From: Clostridia bacterium
GTDB lineage: Bacteria > Bacillota_A > Clostridia > TANB77 > CAG-508
Reading direction: 5' to 3'
Assembly: GCA_022792975.1 (NCBI GenBank)
Contig: JAAWCC010000117.1
Span: forward strand, 1-8,447
Length of the DNA stretch: 8,447 nucleotides
Shown here: piece after piece, positions 1 through 6,321 of the stretch
How positions within the stretch are numbered: position 1 is the first letter of the stretch
How the letters are laid out: each line of letters opens with the position of its first letter
Notes under the pieces: generated by a model
Seen by the model: the letters and a program-made list of their open reading frames with translations, nothing else
Told to the model about the DNA's origin: nothing
Databases searched by the model: none
Position numbers and translations under genes: made by a program

Positions 1-53
1 ATTATTACTATAAGCATTCCTATCTTCTTCCAATACTTTGCAAGAAATTCCAT
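1..53 (-). CDS. N-terminal 17 codons of an unidentified gene, probably membrane-anchored
   Basis: An ATG at 53-51 opens a frame that runs off the left edge of the window. The visible peptide is MEFLAKYWKKIGMLIVI: a short basic stretch (KYWKK) followed by hydrophobic residues, which looks like the start of a signal anchor. A ribosome binding site GGGAAG lies about 7 bases upstream, and a near-perfect sigma-A promoter lies at 93-121, so this is very likely a real gene start. Too little is visible to name a family. A sortase or another envelope protein would fit the N-terminus, but that is a guess. Confidence 0.7.
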   Translation of the reverse strand, partial: MEFLAKYWKKIGMLIVI

Positions 54-92
54 AATCACACTTCCCTTACATTTTATTTTACCGTATTTTTA

Positions 93-121
93 ATTATACA
101 CGCTTTTTTTATGTTTGTCAA
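93..121 (-). promoter_or_regulatory. Sigma-A promoter for the gene starting at 53
   Basis: On the minus strand, TTGACA (121-116) and TATAAT (98-93) are separated by exactly 17 bases. Both hexamers match the consensus fully. The predicted transcript start, near 86, leaves a leader of about 30 bases containing the GGGAAG ribosome binding site. Confidence 0.85.
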
Positions 122-162
122 TTGTTTTCAAACATTTTTCAATTTAGGCAAAATTATATGGA

Positions 163-190
163 AGGAGGCGAGAACAAATCCTCGCCTCCT
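163..190 (-). terminator. Hairpin terminator after the Hfq-like gene
   Basis: A perfect 10-bp GC-rich inverted repeat (AGGAGGCGAG / CTCGCCTCCT) with an 8-base loop begins about 10 bases after the stop codon of the Hfq-like gene. The downstream minus-strand sequence is only moderately U-rich, so efficiency is uncertain, although the stem is strong. Confidence 0.7.
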
Positions 191-200
191 CTGGAGCCTT

Positions 201-446
201 TTAATTCGCCCAAGCACCTGCGCTTCCAAAAAATGCACTCTCTTCCTCTCCTAAAGCATACTCGCCCATTGTTGCAAGTGCGTGGCGAAGTAGTAAGAGA
301 TGCTTCTCGTTACAGCGAATAGCAATCGCATCGCCCTCCACTGCTTCTACCACTCCGACATATACTTGGCCGGTCATCATGGTAAATTCCAGTAACTTTT
401 TTGCCCGAATGAACTTTTCTAATAGGTTCATTTCCATTTCTGTCAT
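201..446 (-). CDS. Small Hfq/Sm-like protein, GC-richer than its neighbours
   Basis: This encodes an 81-aa protein from the ATG at 446-444, chosen because GGAG sits about 8 bases upstream; the ATG at 464 lacks a comparable site. Residues 12-60 align without gaps to the Sm fold of Hfq. FIRAKK resembles the N-terminal helix end, TGQVYVGVVEAVEGDAIAI resembles the Sm1 strands with the Gly and Asp positions, and LLLLRHALATM resembles the Sm2 signature (Hfq has YKHAIST). Hfq forms RNA-binding hexamers; RNA binding here is inferred from the fold resemblance only. Base composition is clearly higher in GC than the flanking genes, and Arg is encoded by CGC and CGG, which suggests transfer. Codon 14 is CGG (407-405) and must be read in frame: a +1 shift there would add nine residues and stop, giving a 22-aa peptide. 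It has its own promoter and terminator. The protein could instead be an unrelated small family. Confidence 0.6.
   Translation of the reverse strand: MTEMEMNLLEKFIRAKKLLEFTMMTGQVYVGVVEAVEGDAIAIRCNEKHLLLLRHALATMGEYALGEEESAFFGSAGAWAN
405..407 (-). other. In-frame CGG (codon 14) retained as a sense codon
   Basis: The frame reads ATT CGG GCA, placing Arg14 in FIRAKK. The zero frame continues for 67 more codons with Hfq-like sequence, whereas the +1 frame meets TGA after nine codons. This is one of only two CGG triplets in the window that do not fit +1 decoding. Both are in GC-richer genes. Confidence 0.75.
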
Positions 447-500
447 AGTTAAAACTCCAATCAAATTTATTATGCAACCGATTTTAAGTTACATAGTATA

Positions 501-529
501 ATTATACCACACTTTTTCCGTTTTGTAAA
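501..529 (-). promoter_or_regulatory. Promoter for the Hfq-like gene
   Basis: TTTACA (529-524), a 17-base spacer, then TATAAT (506-501) on the minus strand. The promoter overlaps the end of the upstream gene, and its -10 box contains that gene's proposed TAA stop. The leader before the ATG at 446 is about 48 bases. Confidence 0.75.
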
Positions 530-1099
530 ATTAGAATCTTTATCCGCATTTTTTTCTTTATTCAAAATTACCTCTACTATCAATTTTTCGATTTTTGGAA
601 GCGTATAAATTTGTGTTACTGACATCCTCCATTTCTTTCTAATACTACTATAATAATTCTTTAATTCTCTAAGAGCTCCCAAGCTATCCAAATGATTGAC
701 TCTTAAAATTTTATTAATCAACTTCCATTCTTCTTTTCTCATTAATTTTAAATTATACTTTATTGTTCCAGTCATTCCCTCTTCTTTTCTCATTAAAAAT
801 TTAGCTCTTCTTCCTCCGATTTTTCTTGAATGTGAATAAGAAATTTCTACTGCAACTATATAAATTGAAATAATCATAAGACCAATAAATAAAACACTTG
901 CAACAATTCCTATCAAAGTATATCTTTGAATCAAAAGTTCAATAAAAGTATAAATAACTCCAATTAAAATCAAAATATATGTATAACGTTTCAAAGTATT
1001 TATAAGTTGTACAATAAGGCTCTCTCTCTCAAAAATTTCAATAATCTCATCAACTTTTGCACCTTCTTTAATTCTCAAGTCTACTTCAAATTCGTTCAA
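502..1099 (-). CDS. Two-TM protein of unknown function with a proposed +1 shift at its end
   Basis: I do not recognise the family. The TTG start at 1099-1097 is supported by GGTGAG about 6 bases upstream and by a promoter at 1135-1163. The protein has an acidic/amphipathic N-terminus (1-35), two adjacent membrane segments (about 39-57 and 62-84), then a basic cytoplasm-like region of about 110 residues rich in Lys, Arg and Glu. Read in zero frame it would end at 470 with a tail containing RKKCGIIILCNLK, which is translated across the next gene's promoter. Reading CGG at codon 194 (520-518) as it behaves elsewhere gives the end TKGKSVV and a TAA at 504-502, for a 198-aa product. That shorter end is more natural, but no family conservation supports it here. 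A monocistronic unit is likely. Confidence 0.6.
518..520 (-). other. Proposed CGGA +1 recoding site at the 3' end of the 1099-502 gene
   Basis: The frame is AAA CGG AAA. Skipping the C gives Gly194, then KSVV and a TAA within the -10 box of the next promoter. Evidence is indirect: the site agrees with the other ten sites and gives a cleaner C-terminus, but no known homologue is available for alignment. Confidence 0.5.
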
Positions 1100-1134
1100 A
1101 ATCTTCTCACCGCCTTATCTTTACTTTTTATGTA

Positions 1135-1163
1135 ATTATATCGCTTTAATTTACATAAGTCAA
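1135..1163 (-). promoter_or_regulatory. Promoter for the 1099-502 gene
   Basis: TTGACT (1163-1158), a 17-base spacer, and TATAAT (1140-1135) on the minus strand, just after the DUF2752 stop codon at 1173. The leader to the TTG start is about 30 bases. Confidence 0.8.
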
Positions 1164-1172
1164 GCTTTTTAG

Positions 1173-1580
1173 CTATATTCTAATGTTGTAAATTAATAAA
1201 AGTATATTCCTAATAATAAAATTAATTATTAATATAAAAACAAAAAAGTAAAAGCAGATTTTACAATATTTGCTTAAAAGCTTATCGTTTATGCTGTTTA
1301 TTTTTAAACCAATATATAGACCAAAATATCCAAATAAAGCAACCATAGTAAAGATAACAATGGGATTACAATAAAAAGAGCCAAATAAATCTCCATGTAA
1401 CAAGCAAATAAAAGCCCTAGTCCCTCCACAAGCAGGGCAATAAAATCCAAACTCAGTAAAAAAAATGCAAGCAGGTATCTTAAATAATCCGAGCTTAAAA
1501 ATTCCAGCTAAAGCCAAAATAATAAGCCCAGAAGTTATTATAGCAAAAGCAATATAATCATGATAACTCCTAAACTTCAT
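1173..1580 (-). CDS. DUF2752-family membrane protein
   Basis: This encodes 135 aa from the ATG at 1580, preceded by GAGGAG 4 bases upstream. The defining feature is C48-P-A-C51-G-G-T-R-A, the CPxCGxTRA signature of DUF2752, followed by a region containing G-D and NP motifs (HGDLFGSFYCNP). Hydrophobic segments lie at about 10-30, 72-92 and 108-130, so it is an inner-membrane protein with the Cys pair close to the membrane. The family's biochemical role is not established, and the paired cysteines suggest metal or thiol chemistry only by appearance. It lies downstream of the DUF4870-like gene, separated by a terminator. No separate promoter is visible in the 54-base gap, so expression may depend on readthrough. 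No CGG occurs in frame. Confidence 0.85.
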   Translation of the reverse strand: MKFRSYHDYIAFAIITSGLIILALAGIFKLGLFKIPACIFFTEFGFYCPACGGTRAFICLLHGDLFGSFYCNPIVIFTMVALFGYFGLYIGLKINSINDKLLSKYCKICFYFFVFILIINFIIRNILLLIYNIRI

Positions 1581-1593
1581 AATTCTCCTCTAT

Positions 1594-1628
1594 AAAAAAA
1601 GCAACCTACACCTAAGATGGTGCAGGTT
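1594..1628 (-). terminator. Intrinsic terminator between the DUF4870-like and DUF2752 genes
   Basis: The minus-strand stem AACCTGCACC / GGTGTAGGTT (1628-1619 and 1612-1603, one G-U pair, 6-base loop) is followed by GC and a run of seven T. It starts just past the stop at 1635 and is a standard Rho-independent terminator. It may be leaky, because the next gene has no obvious promoter. Confidence 0.85.
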
Positions 1629-1634
1629 CAAATC

Positions 1635-1901
1635 TTATTTTAAGATTTTTATTCCACCGATTAATGGAACTTGCTTTTCTTCTTGGTTAATAGCTGCAAT
1701 TAATCCCATAATCCAGCAAACTAACATAAATACAGCCCAAATCCATCCAATACATGGTATTACACTAAGTAGTGAAAATAGTGTTATAACTAATGCTTGA
1801 TTAAGATGGAATTTAGCTCCTTCTCTATCTCCTGCACAAAGAGCTATAACTAATCCAATCCATGTAATATAAGCAACTATACTTGTTGTTTTTGTATCCA
1901 T
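1635..1901 (-). CDS. DUF4870/Tic20-like small membrane protein
   Basis: This encodes 88 aa from the ATG at 1901, with AAGGGAG 7 bases upstream. Three hydrophobic helices are visible (about 7-23, 34-50 and 53-72). The segment ITWIG...CAGDREGAKFHLNQAL is typical of DUF4870, in which a short polar loop with D-R-E and F-H-x-N-Q-A-L joins helices 1 and 2. Family function is unknown; members are small integral membrane proteins common in Firmicutes. It has its own promoter and terminator. There is no CGG in frame, and ATC GGT near the end is read normally. Confidence 0.8.
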   Translation of the reverse strand: MDTKTTSIVAYITWIGLVIALCAGDREGAKFHLNQALVITLFSLLSVIPCIGWIWAVFMLVCWIMGLIAAINQEEKQVPLIGGIKILK

Positions 1902-1938
1902 ATTTATTCTCCCTTCTATTTATATTCTCATATAATAT

Positions 1939-1967
1939 ATTTTATCATAAAAAACAAAAAATGACAA
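1939..1967 (-). promoter_or_regulatory. Promoter for the DUF4870-like gene, overlapping the prkC terminator
   Basis: TTGTCA (1967-1962), a 17-base spacer and TAAAAT (1944-1939) on the minus strand. The -35 box lies in the descending arm of the terminator hairpin at 1954-1994, the same economy seen upstream of recN. Confidence 0.7.
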
Positions 1968-1994
1968 GTTTTTTACAAATTTGTCATTTTTTGT
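1954..1994 (-). terminator. Terminator after prkC
   Basis: A perfect 14-bp inverted repeat (ACAAAAAATGACAA / TTGTCATTTTTTGT) with a 13-base loop lies 6 bases past the prkC stop. On the minus strand it is followed by T-rich sequence. The A/T outer arms make it potentially bidirectional. Confidence 0.8.
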
Positions 1995-2000
1995 CTAATT

Positions 2001-3991
2001 TTATTCAAATACAACTGTATTTGTTTCACTTAAGTTAACTTGTTTTCTTGATTGTAATATATCATCAACATATAATTTTACATCTACTGTTCCAAGTCCT
2101 GAGAAGTTAACTTTTATATTAGTTTCACTCTTTTTGTGCTTTTTATTATAAACTGTATCTTCTCCTACAACCAACTTTACTTGAGCCTCGTCTGCTTTTG
2201 TGCTGGTATTTGTATTACCTGCCCCATAATTTCCAGAGTTGGTATTTGAACTATTAGTTTGAGGTGTATAATTCAAGATGGACTTTAGGTTAATAGTTGC
2301 AGTAGCATCAACAATTTTCTCAATTTGATTTATTGTTATAGTAATCTTTGCACCTTTTTCGACTGTTGTTCCGGCATCTAAACTTTGTCTTAAAATTGTT
2401 CCATCAGCTTTTGTTGTATCTTGCTCGGTAATTTCTGTAACTTCAAATTTATCATTTTCTTTAAGCATTTTTAACGCTTCCTCTTTAGTTCTACCCACAA
2501 CATTAGGCACATCAACCTTTTCTATACCTTTACTTACCTTTATTTTAACAGTTGAACCTGCTGCAACTTCTGTATTATTTTCTACATCTTGACTTATAAC
2601 ATATCCTTCTTCAACTTTTTTATTAAATTCCTCTTCAACTTCCACCTCTAAATCTTCTGCTTCCAATGCTGACCTTGCTTCTTGTTCTTTAAGTCCAACA
2701 ACTTTAGGTACTTTTACGATTTTTTGTCCTAAACTTATAACTACTTCTATAACTGTATTTTCTTTTATCTTATAATCATTCTTAAATTCTGGCTTTTGTG
2801 ATATTATCCTTCCACTTTCAACATTCTCATTGTATTTTTCCTCAGAAATCTTATAAGTAATTTTGCTTCCTTTTAAAGTATCTTTTATTTCCTCTTCTGT
2901 TAAACCAACTAAGTTTGGAATTTGAACATCTTTACTCTTTGAACCATTAAATAATAGTGTTATTCCTGCAAAACTCAAAGTAAATAGTAAAACTAAAATT
3001 AATGCAATTGTAAGCCCTTTATGTGCTTGGAAAAAGTTTTTCTTTTTCTTATTTCTGCTATCTTGTTCTTTTATTTTGTCCTCAATTTTTTTATTGTCTA
3101 AAGTTGGTATTACTTGTGTCGGAAAGTCCTCATCAGCTCCGAGCAACCTTTACAAAATCTCCATCAGGATTTTTTAGTGCAAGTGTCAAATCTCTAAGCA
3201 TTTCTGTTGCTGATTGATATCTTAAATTAGGATCCTTTTTCATAGCCTTCATAACTATTCTATTTGCTGCAAGTGGTATTGCAGGATTTAATGTGATTGG
3301 CTCCTTTGGTGTTTCTTGCATATGTTTTAATGCGACAGATACTGGTGTATCGGCATCAAATGGTACTTTTCCTGTTAACATTTCATACAACACTACTCCT
3401 AATGAATAGAGGTCTGATTTTGCATCTGTAAATCCGCCCTTTGCATGTTCAGGTGAGAAATAATGTACAGAGCCTAGAGTTGTACCAAATGCTGTTATTG
3501 TCGAATTTGAAACAGATTTTGCTATTCCGAAATCTGTTACCTTTGCTATTCCATCCTCTGTAATTATTATATTATGTGGTTTTATATCTCTATGAATTAT
3601 ATTGTTTTTATGTGCAGTTTCGAGTGCAGAAGCTATTTGTATAGCTATATTTATACTCCATTTCCAATTTAAAGCTCCATCAGATATTATTATATCTTTT
3701 AAAGTTTTACCTTGTATTAATTCCATTACAATATAGTACAAATCTCCTTCGTTACCTACATCATACACTGATACAATATTAGGATGAGTCAAACTTGCAA
3801 CAGATTGGGCTTCTGTATTAAATCTTTTTATAAATTCCTCATCAGTTGTAAATTCATCCTTTAGAATTTTCACTGCAACATATCGGTTTAGTACATGACA
3901 CTTTGCCTTATATACTGTTGCCATACCACCGATTTCCAATTTTTTCTAATATTTCATACCTATTTCCTAATAATCTTCCTTCTAAGTTCAT
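2001..3991 (-). CDS. prkC: PASTA-domain Ser/Thr protein kinase PrkC, read through two CGG +1 sites
   Basis: Skipping one C at codons 21 and 284 gives an uninterrupted 662-aa protein, close to the usual length of about 650. The ATG at 3991 follows GGGGAG, with a 14-base gap after prpC. The kinase domain (about 12-270) shows the P-loop G19-N-G-G-M-A-T-V, the VAVK lysine (K41), HRDIKPHN (catalytic D135), DFG (D153) and SPEHAKGG for the APE region. A Lys-rich juxtamembrane stretch (about 310-320) precedes one TM helix (about 326-347). Outside the membrane follow three PASTA repeats (about 354-421, 422-488, 489-557), each beginning with a (V/I)P-x-(V/L)VG motif, then an Asn/Ser/Thr-rich linker and a short beta-rich tail. 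PrkC senses muropeptide or lipid II and phosphorylates cytoplasmic targets; PrpC opposes it. Without recoding at codon 21, translation would stop seven codons later inside the P-loop. Confidence 0.95.
3139..3141 (-). other. CGGA +1 recoding site, prkC codon 284
   Basis: The frame GCT CGG AGC TGA would end the kinase just after its catalytic domain. Skipping C gives GCT GGA GCT GAT and continues (VKVAGADEDFPT) into the juxtamembrane region, TM helix and PASTA repeats. The zero-frame stop comes two codons after CGG, so any unshifted product would be a soluble kinase domain. Confidence 0.9.
3929..3931 (-). other. CGGT +1 recoding site, prkC codon 21
   Basis: The frame AAT CGG TGG TAT leads to a stop after seven codons. 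Skipping C gives IGNGGMATVYKA, the canonical kinase glycine loop. The restored residue is the second invariant Gly of GxGxxxxV. Confidence 0.95.
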
Positions 3992-4005
3992 ATATCTTCA
4001 CTCCC

Positions 4006-4737
4006 CTAGTTTTTTATTATGACAACTGTTATATTGTCAACACCGCCAGCCTCGTTTGCCATATCTATTAATATTTTGTCACTATTATCAAAGTCGTTTA
4101 TTATAGTATTATATATAGCTTGCTCCTCAACCATGTTGGTTAATCCATCAGATGTCATAACAATTATGTCTCCAGCTTGAAAATTTTTTACCATAACATC
4201 TGGTTCTGCTATATCTCCACATCCGAAGCGCTTTCATTAACATATTTTTCTTTGGGTGGTGTTTAGCTTCTTCTTTTGTAATTGTGCCACCTTTTACTAA
4301 AGTTTCTACATAACTGTGGTCTGTTGTCAGTTTTCTCATAATTCCGCATACGTATTCTATATGTTCTACTATCACCAATATGTCCAATATACGCTCTATT
4401 ATTATATATTAAACAAATCTCTAAAGTAGTACCCATTCCTTTAAGTTCATCAGCATTTTTTGATTTGTCAAATACCACATTATTTGCATAATCCATTGCT
4501 GATTTTATAAGCTCTATTATCTTTTCTTTACTATGCTCTATATTCTCAAAATGCCCCTCTATATATCTCCTTGCAGCCTCAATCGCAAGTTTGCTTGCTA
4601 TTTCTCCTCCTTTGTATCCGTCCCATTCCGTCTGCTAGCATATATATATCATAATTACTAAATCCATCTGAAACGTAATAATAGTCTTCATTCTGTTCTC
4701 TAATTTTTCCTTGATTTGTATTTGCTAGAACCTTCAT
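4006..4737 (-). CDS. prpC: PP2C-type Ser/Thr protein phosphatase PrpC/Stp, read through three CGG +1 sites
   Basis: With one C skipped at codons 40, 131 and 171, the frame encodes 242 aa, normal for the family. Visible PP2C motifs in order are R13-E-Q-N-E-D18, the metal-binding D36-G-M-G-G40, GHIGDSRTYR, LTTDHS, T-S-D-G-L-T-N near 185, and D-N-I-T-V-V near the C-terminus. The enzyme is a manganese/magnesium-dependent cytoplasmic phosphatase that dephosphorylates PrkC and its substrates. The ATG at 4737 is 4 bases after the rlmN stop. The nearest purine stretch (TAGGA) is only 2 bases from the ATG and GAGGTG is much farther away, so translational coupling to rlmN is likely. Read conventionally it would stop 13 codons after codon 40. 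It carries the highest density of recoding sites in the window. Confidence 0.95.
4223..4225 (-). other. CGGA +1 recoding site, prpC codon 171
   Basis: The frame CTT CGG ATG TGG becomes CTT GGA TGT GGA after the C is skipped. This gives KALGCGDIAEPDVMVKNF, matching the A-L-G region of PP2C phosphatases before the TSDGLTN motif. Confidence 0.93.
4344..4346 (-). other. CGGA +1 recoding site, prpC codon 131
   Basis: The frame ATG CGG AAT TAT becomes ATG GGA ATT ATG after the C is skipped. This joins GHIGDSRTYRIRM to GIMRKLTTDHS, the usual PP2C order with a turn glycine between two strands. Confidence 0.93.
4618..4620 (-). other. CGGA +1 recoding site, prpC codon 40
   Basis: The frame GGA CGG ATA CAA becomes GGA GGA TAC AAA, completing the DGMGG motif beside the metal-binding Asp36 and continuing as YKGGEIAS. 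Four codons earlier, GAC GGA is read normally even though it contains the same CGGA string, so the frame position of CGG is what matters. Confidence 0.95.
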
Positions 4738-4741
4738 AATC

Positions 4742-5774
4742 CTACTTTAATTCACCTCTTTTTCTCCTAAGTTGTCCACAAGCTGCATCTATGTCACTTC
4801 CAAGTTCTCTTCTAATTGTAGCTGTTATTCCTTTGCTATTTAAATAATCTCTAAACTTAATTATATTCTCATTTGTACTTTTAACAAATTTACCGATTTT
4901 CAATTTTGTTTATCGGTATTAAATTTACATGGCATAGCATTCCTTTTAAGAGTTTTACAAGTTCTTCTGCTGTTTCTTTATTGTCATTATTATCTTTTGC
5001 TAAAGCATATTCAAATGATATACGTTTATTCGTCTTTTCTATATAATACCTACAAGCCTTCATTAATTCTTGAATATTATATTTATTATTTATTGGCATT
5101 AAACTGCTTCGTTTTTCATTAGTTGCCTGATGAAGTGATATTGAAAGTGTACATTGCATATCTCTATCTGCTATTTCGTATATCCTAGGTACTAATCCAC
5201 ATGTTGATATACTTATATGTCTTGCACCTATTTCAAGTCCTTTTGGATTATTTATTATATCTATCGCATTCATGACGTTATCAAAATTATCAAAAGGCTC
5301 TCCTATTCCCATAAAGACTATGTTCGATATTTTTATGTTCAAATCTCTTTCTACTGCTAATATTTGCTCTACAATTTCTCCGTGAAGTTAAATTTCTTAT
5401 AAATTTTATTCCTGTTGATGCGCAGAATTTACATCCCATTTTGCAGCCGCACTTGCGAAGATACACAAATTGTTCTTCCATGTTTATATTCCATAACCAC
5501 AGTTTCTATTGCATTTCCGGTCTAAAATATCAAATAAATATTTTACTGTTCCATCTTTCGAAGCTTGTTTCTCTAAAATATTAAAGTTACAAAAAGAATA
5601 TTCTCTACTTAATTTTTGCCTTAAATCTTTTGAAATATCTGTCATTTCTTCAAAACTCGTAGCATTTTCTTTATAAATCCACTTAAATATTTGCTCTGCT
5701 CTATAAGGCTTCTCATTTAAGGATACAAGTTCTTTTTTTAATTCTTCTATATTATAGTCTTTTATATTTTTCAT
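4742..5774 (-). CDS. rlmN: Dual-specificity 23S rRNA/tRNA adenine-C2 methyltransferase RlmN, read through four CGG +1 sites
   Basis: Skipping one C at codons 86, 109, 131 and 293 gives 342 aa, the normal RlmN size, ending at the TAG at 4744-4742. The N-terminal region (1-80) has the usual K-P-Y-R-A-x-Q-I-F-K-W-I helix-turn. The radical-SAM cluster is C110-x3-C114-x2-C117, preceded seven residues earlier by conserved C103 ([12 protein letters not shown]). MGIGEPFDN is the SAM-binding GEP motif, and S-D-I-D-A-A-C331-G-Q-L near the C-terminus holds the methyl-carrying cysteine. The enzyme methylates C2 of A2503 in 23S rRNA and A37 in some tRNAs, so it tunes ribosome accuracy, which is notable in a genome with unusual decoding. 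It heads the rlmN-prpC-prkC operon behind a promoter at 5814-5842. Only a weak ribosome binding site (AAGAAAG) precedes the ATG. Confidence 0.95.
4893..4895 (-). other. CGGT +1 recoding site, rlmN codon 293
   Basis: The zero frame is AAT CGG TAA, with a stop directly after CGG. Skipping C gives AAT GGT AAA TTT and 49 further codons holding the catalytic Cys331 region. The CGG-TAA arrangement would make any failure to shift terminate at once. Confidence 0.95.
5380..5382 (-). other. CGGA +1 recoding site, rlmN codon 131
   Basis: The frame TCA CGG AGA AAT becomes TCA GGA GAA ATT after the C is skipped. This gives [13 protein letters not shown], the well-conserved RlmN segment L-(T/S)-x-G-E-I-x-x-Q. 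Confidence 0.95.
5447..5449 (-). other. CGGC +1 recoding site, rlmN codon 109
   Basis: The frame GTG CGG CTG CAA becomes GTG GGC TGC AAA, giving [13 protein letters not shown]. The restored Gly immediately precedes the first iron-sulfur cysteine. This is the only site in the window with C as the fourth base. Confidence 0.96.
5517..5519 (-). other. CGGA +1 recoding site, rlmN codon 86
   Basis: The frame GAC CGG AAA TGC becomes GAC GGA AAT GCA after the C is skipped. This gives [17 protein letters not shown], the RlmN segment L-x-D-G-x-x-I-E-T-V. Confidence 0.95.
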
Positions 5775-5813
5775 AAATTATACTTTCTTAAAATTATATG
5801 TATGCTATTTATT

Positions 5814-5842
5814 TTTATATCACAACTAATTTTTTTTTTCAA
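5814..5842 (-). promoter_or_regulatory. Promoter for the rlmN-prpC-prkC operon
   Basis: TTGAAA (5842-5837), a 17-base spacer containing an A tract, and TATAAA (5819-5814) on the minus strand. The leader to the rlmN ATG at 5774 is about 33 bases. An isolated TTGACA at 5854-5849 has no properly spaced -10 box. Confidence 0.6.
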
Positions 5843-5881
5843 TATATTTGTCAAAAAAAAACGAATGTAGGGAAATTTTAT

Positions 5882-5928
5882 AAAAAAAAGGTGCCCATAT
5901 CCCCCTTTGAAAAAAGGGAATATGGGCA
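5882..5928 (-). terminator. Strong terminator after the 6274-5939 gene
   Basis: A long stem (TGCCCATAT and a further C/T-rich arm pairing with AAAGGGGG and ATATGGGCA, with one wobble and one bulge) spans 5928-5892. On the minus strand it is followed by CC and eight T. It begins 10 bases after the stop codon and would isolate this gene from the rlmN operon. Confidence 0.9.
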
Positions 5929-5938
5929 GGGTATTTTC

Positions 5939-6274
5939 TTAATACTGCCTGAACTGAACCTCCAGCTCTTTTCCGTTTTCGTTAAGAACCATCAGTTCGA
6001 CATGCGCCCCCTTTGGAAGAAACGCTACATTTCTAATAGTACTGAAGGTTACATTGGACACAACTTCACACCCTACAAATTCCTCCGGTGTTTGAACTCC
6101 GATATCACTCATAAGTCGCTCCAGCTGTGCTTGGTCAACATGCATATAACGTTCTTTTTCGCCTTCACCAATCAAGGTAAACTCGTAATCAGAGTTATAT
6201 GCTGTTAGCCGGGTACAACTACGAATTCTGCATACTTCATAGTTGCGACACCCTAGTTCTCCAAAAAGCCTCAT
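5939..6274 (-). CDS. Orphan 111-aa protein, GC-richer, with an early in-frame CGG
   Basis: I do not recognise the family. The ATG at 6274-6272 is preferred because GGAGG lies 7 bases upstream; the ATG at 6280 is only 1 base from it. The protein is soluble in appearance. It has an N-terminal Cys-containing segment (C9, C15, C20), a charged middle with E-x-E-K-E-R and D-Q-A-Q-L-E-R-L, and a beta-like C-terminal half ending V-Q-F-R-Q-Y. Codon choice (CTG, GTC, GGG, CGC) and GC content differ from recN and rlmN on each side, suggesting acquisition by transfer. Codon 22 is CGG (6211-6209). Read zero-frame it is Arg and the frame stays open; a +1 shift gives Gly followed at once by TAA, a 22-residue peptide. 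It forms a self-contained unit with its own promoter and a strong terminator. Confidence 0.7.
   Translation of the reverse strand: MRLFGELGCRNYEVCRIRSCTRLTAYNSDYEFTLIGEGEKERYMHVDQAQLERLMSDIGVQTPEEFVGCEVVSNVTFSTIRNVAFLPKGAHVELMVLNENGKELEVQFRQY
6209..6211 (-). other. In-frame CGG (codon 22) where +1 decoding would terminate at once
   Basis: The frame is ACC CGG CTA ACA. Skipping C gives ACC GGC TAA. The full 111-aa product therefore requires zero-frame reading, the opposite of the neighbouring AT-rich genes. Confidence 0.75.
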
Positions 6275-6321
6275 TTTCATTCCTCCATTTTTTGCTCGTC
6301 TAATCTTGGACTACATCAGTT

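Noticed and set aside
122..322. A plus-strand small gene overlapping the terminator at 163-190
   Set aside because: It covers a hairpin and the antisense of the Hfq-like gene, with no start signal.
3133..3939. A separate kinase gene starting at a TTG at 3939 (MEIGGMATV)
   Set aside because: The true N-terminus begins at the ATG at 3991 and reaches this frame through the CGG site; the TTG is an internal codon out of frame with the real start.
4890..5481. Independent small genes within rlmN
   Set aside because: The pieces 5481-5290 and 5342-4890 are consecutive parts of one RlmN protein joined at CGG sites.
5843..5938. CRISPR array or tRNA gene in intergenic regions
   Set aside because: No spaced direct repeats and no cloverleaf or T-loop sequence could be seen; the gaps hold only promoters and terminators.
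5798..6208. A plus-strand gene of 136 codons opposite the 6274-5939 gene
   Set aside because: It runs through the terminator hairpin and antisense to a better frame, lacks a ribosome binding site, and has no recognisable domain.
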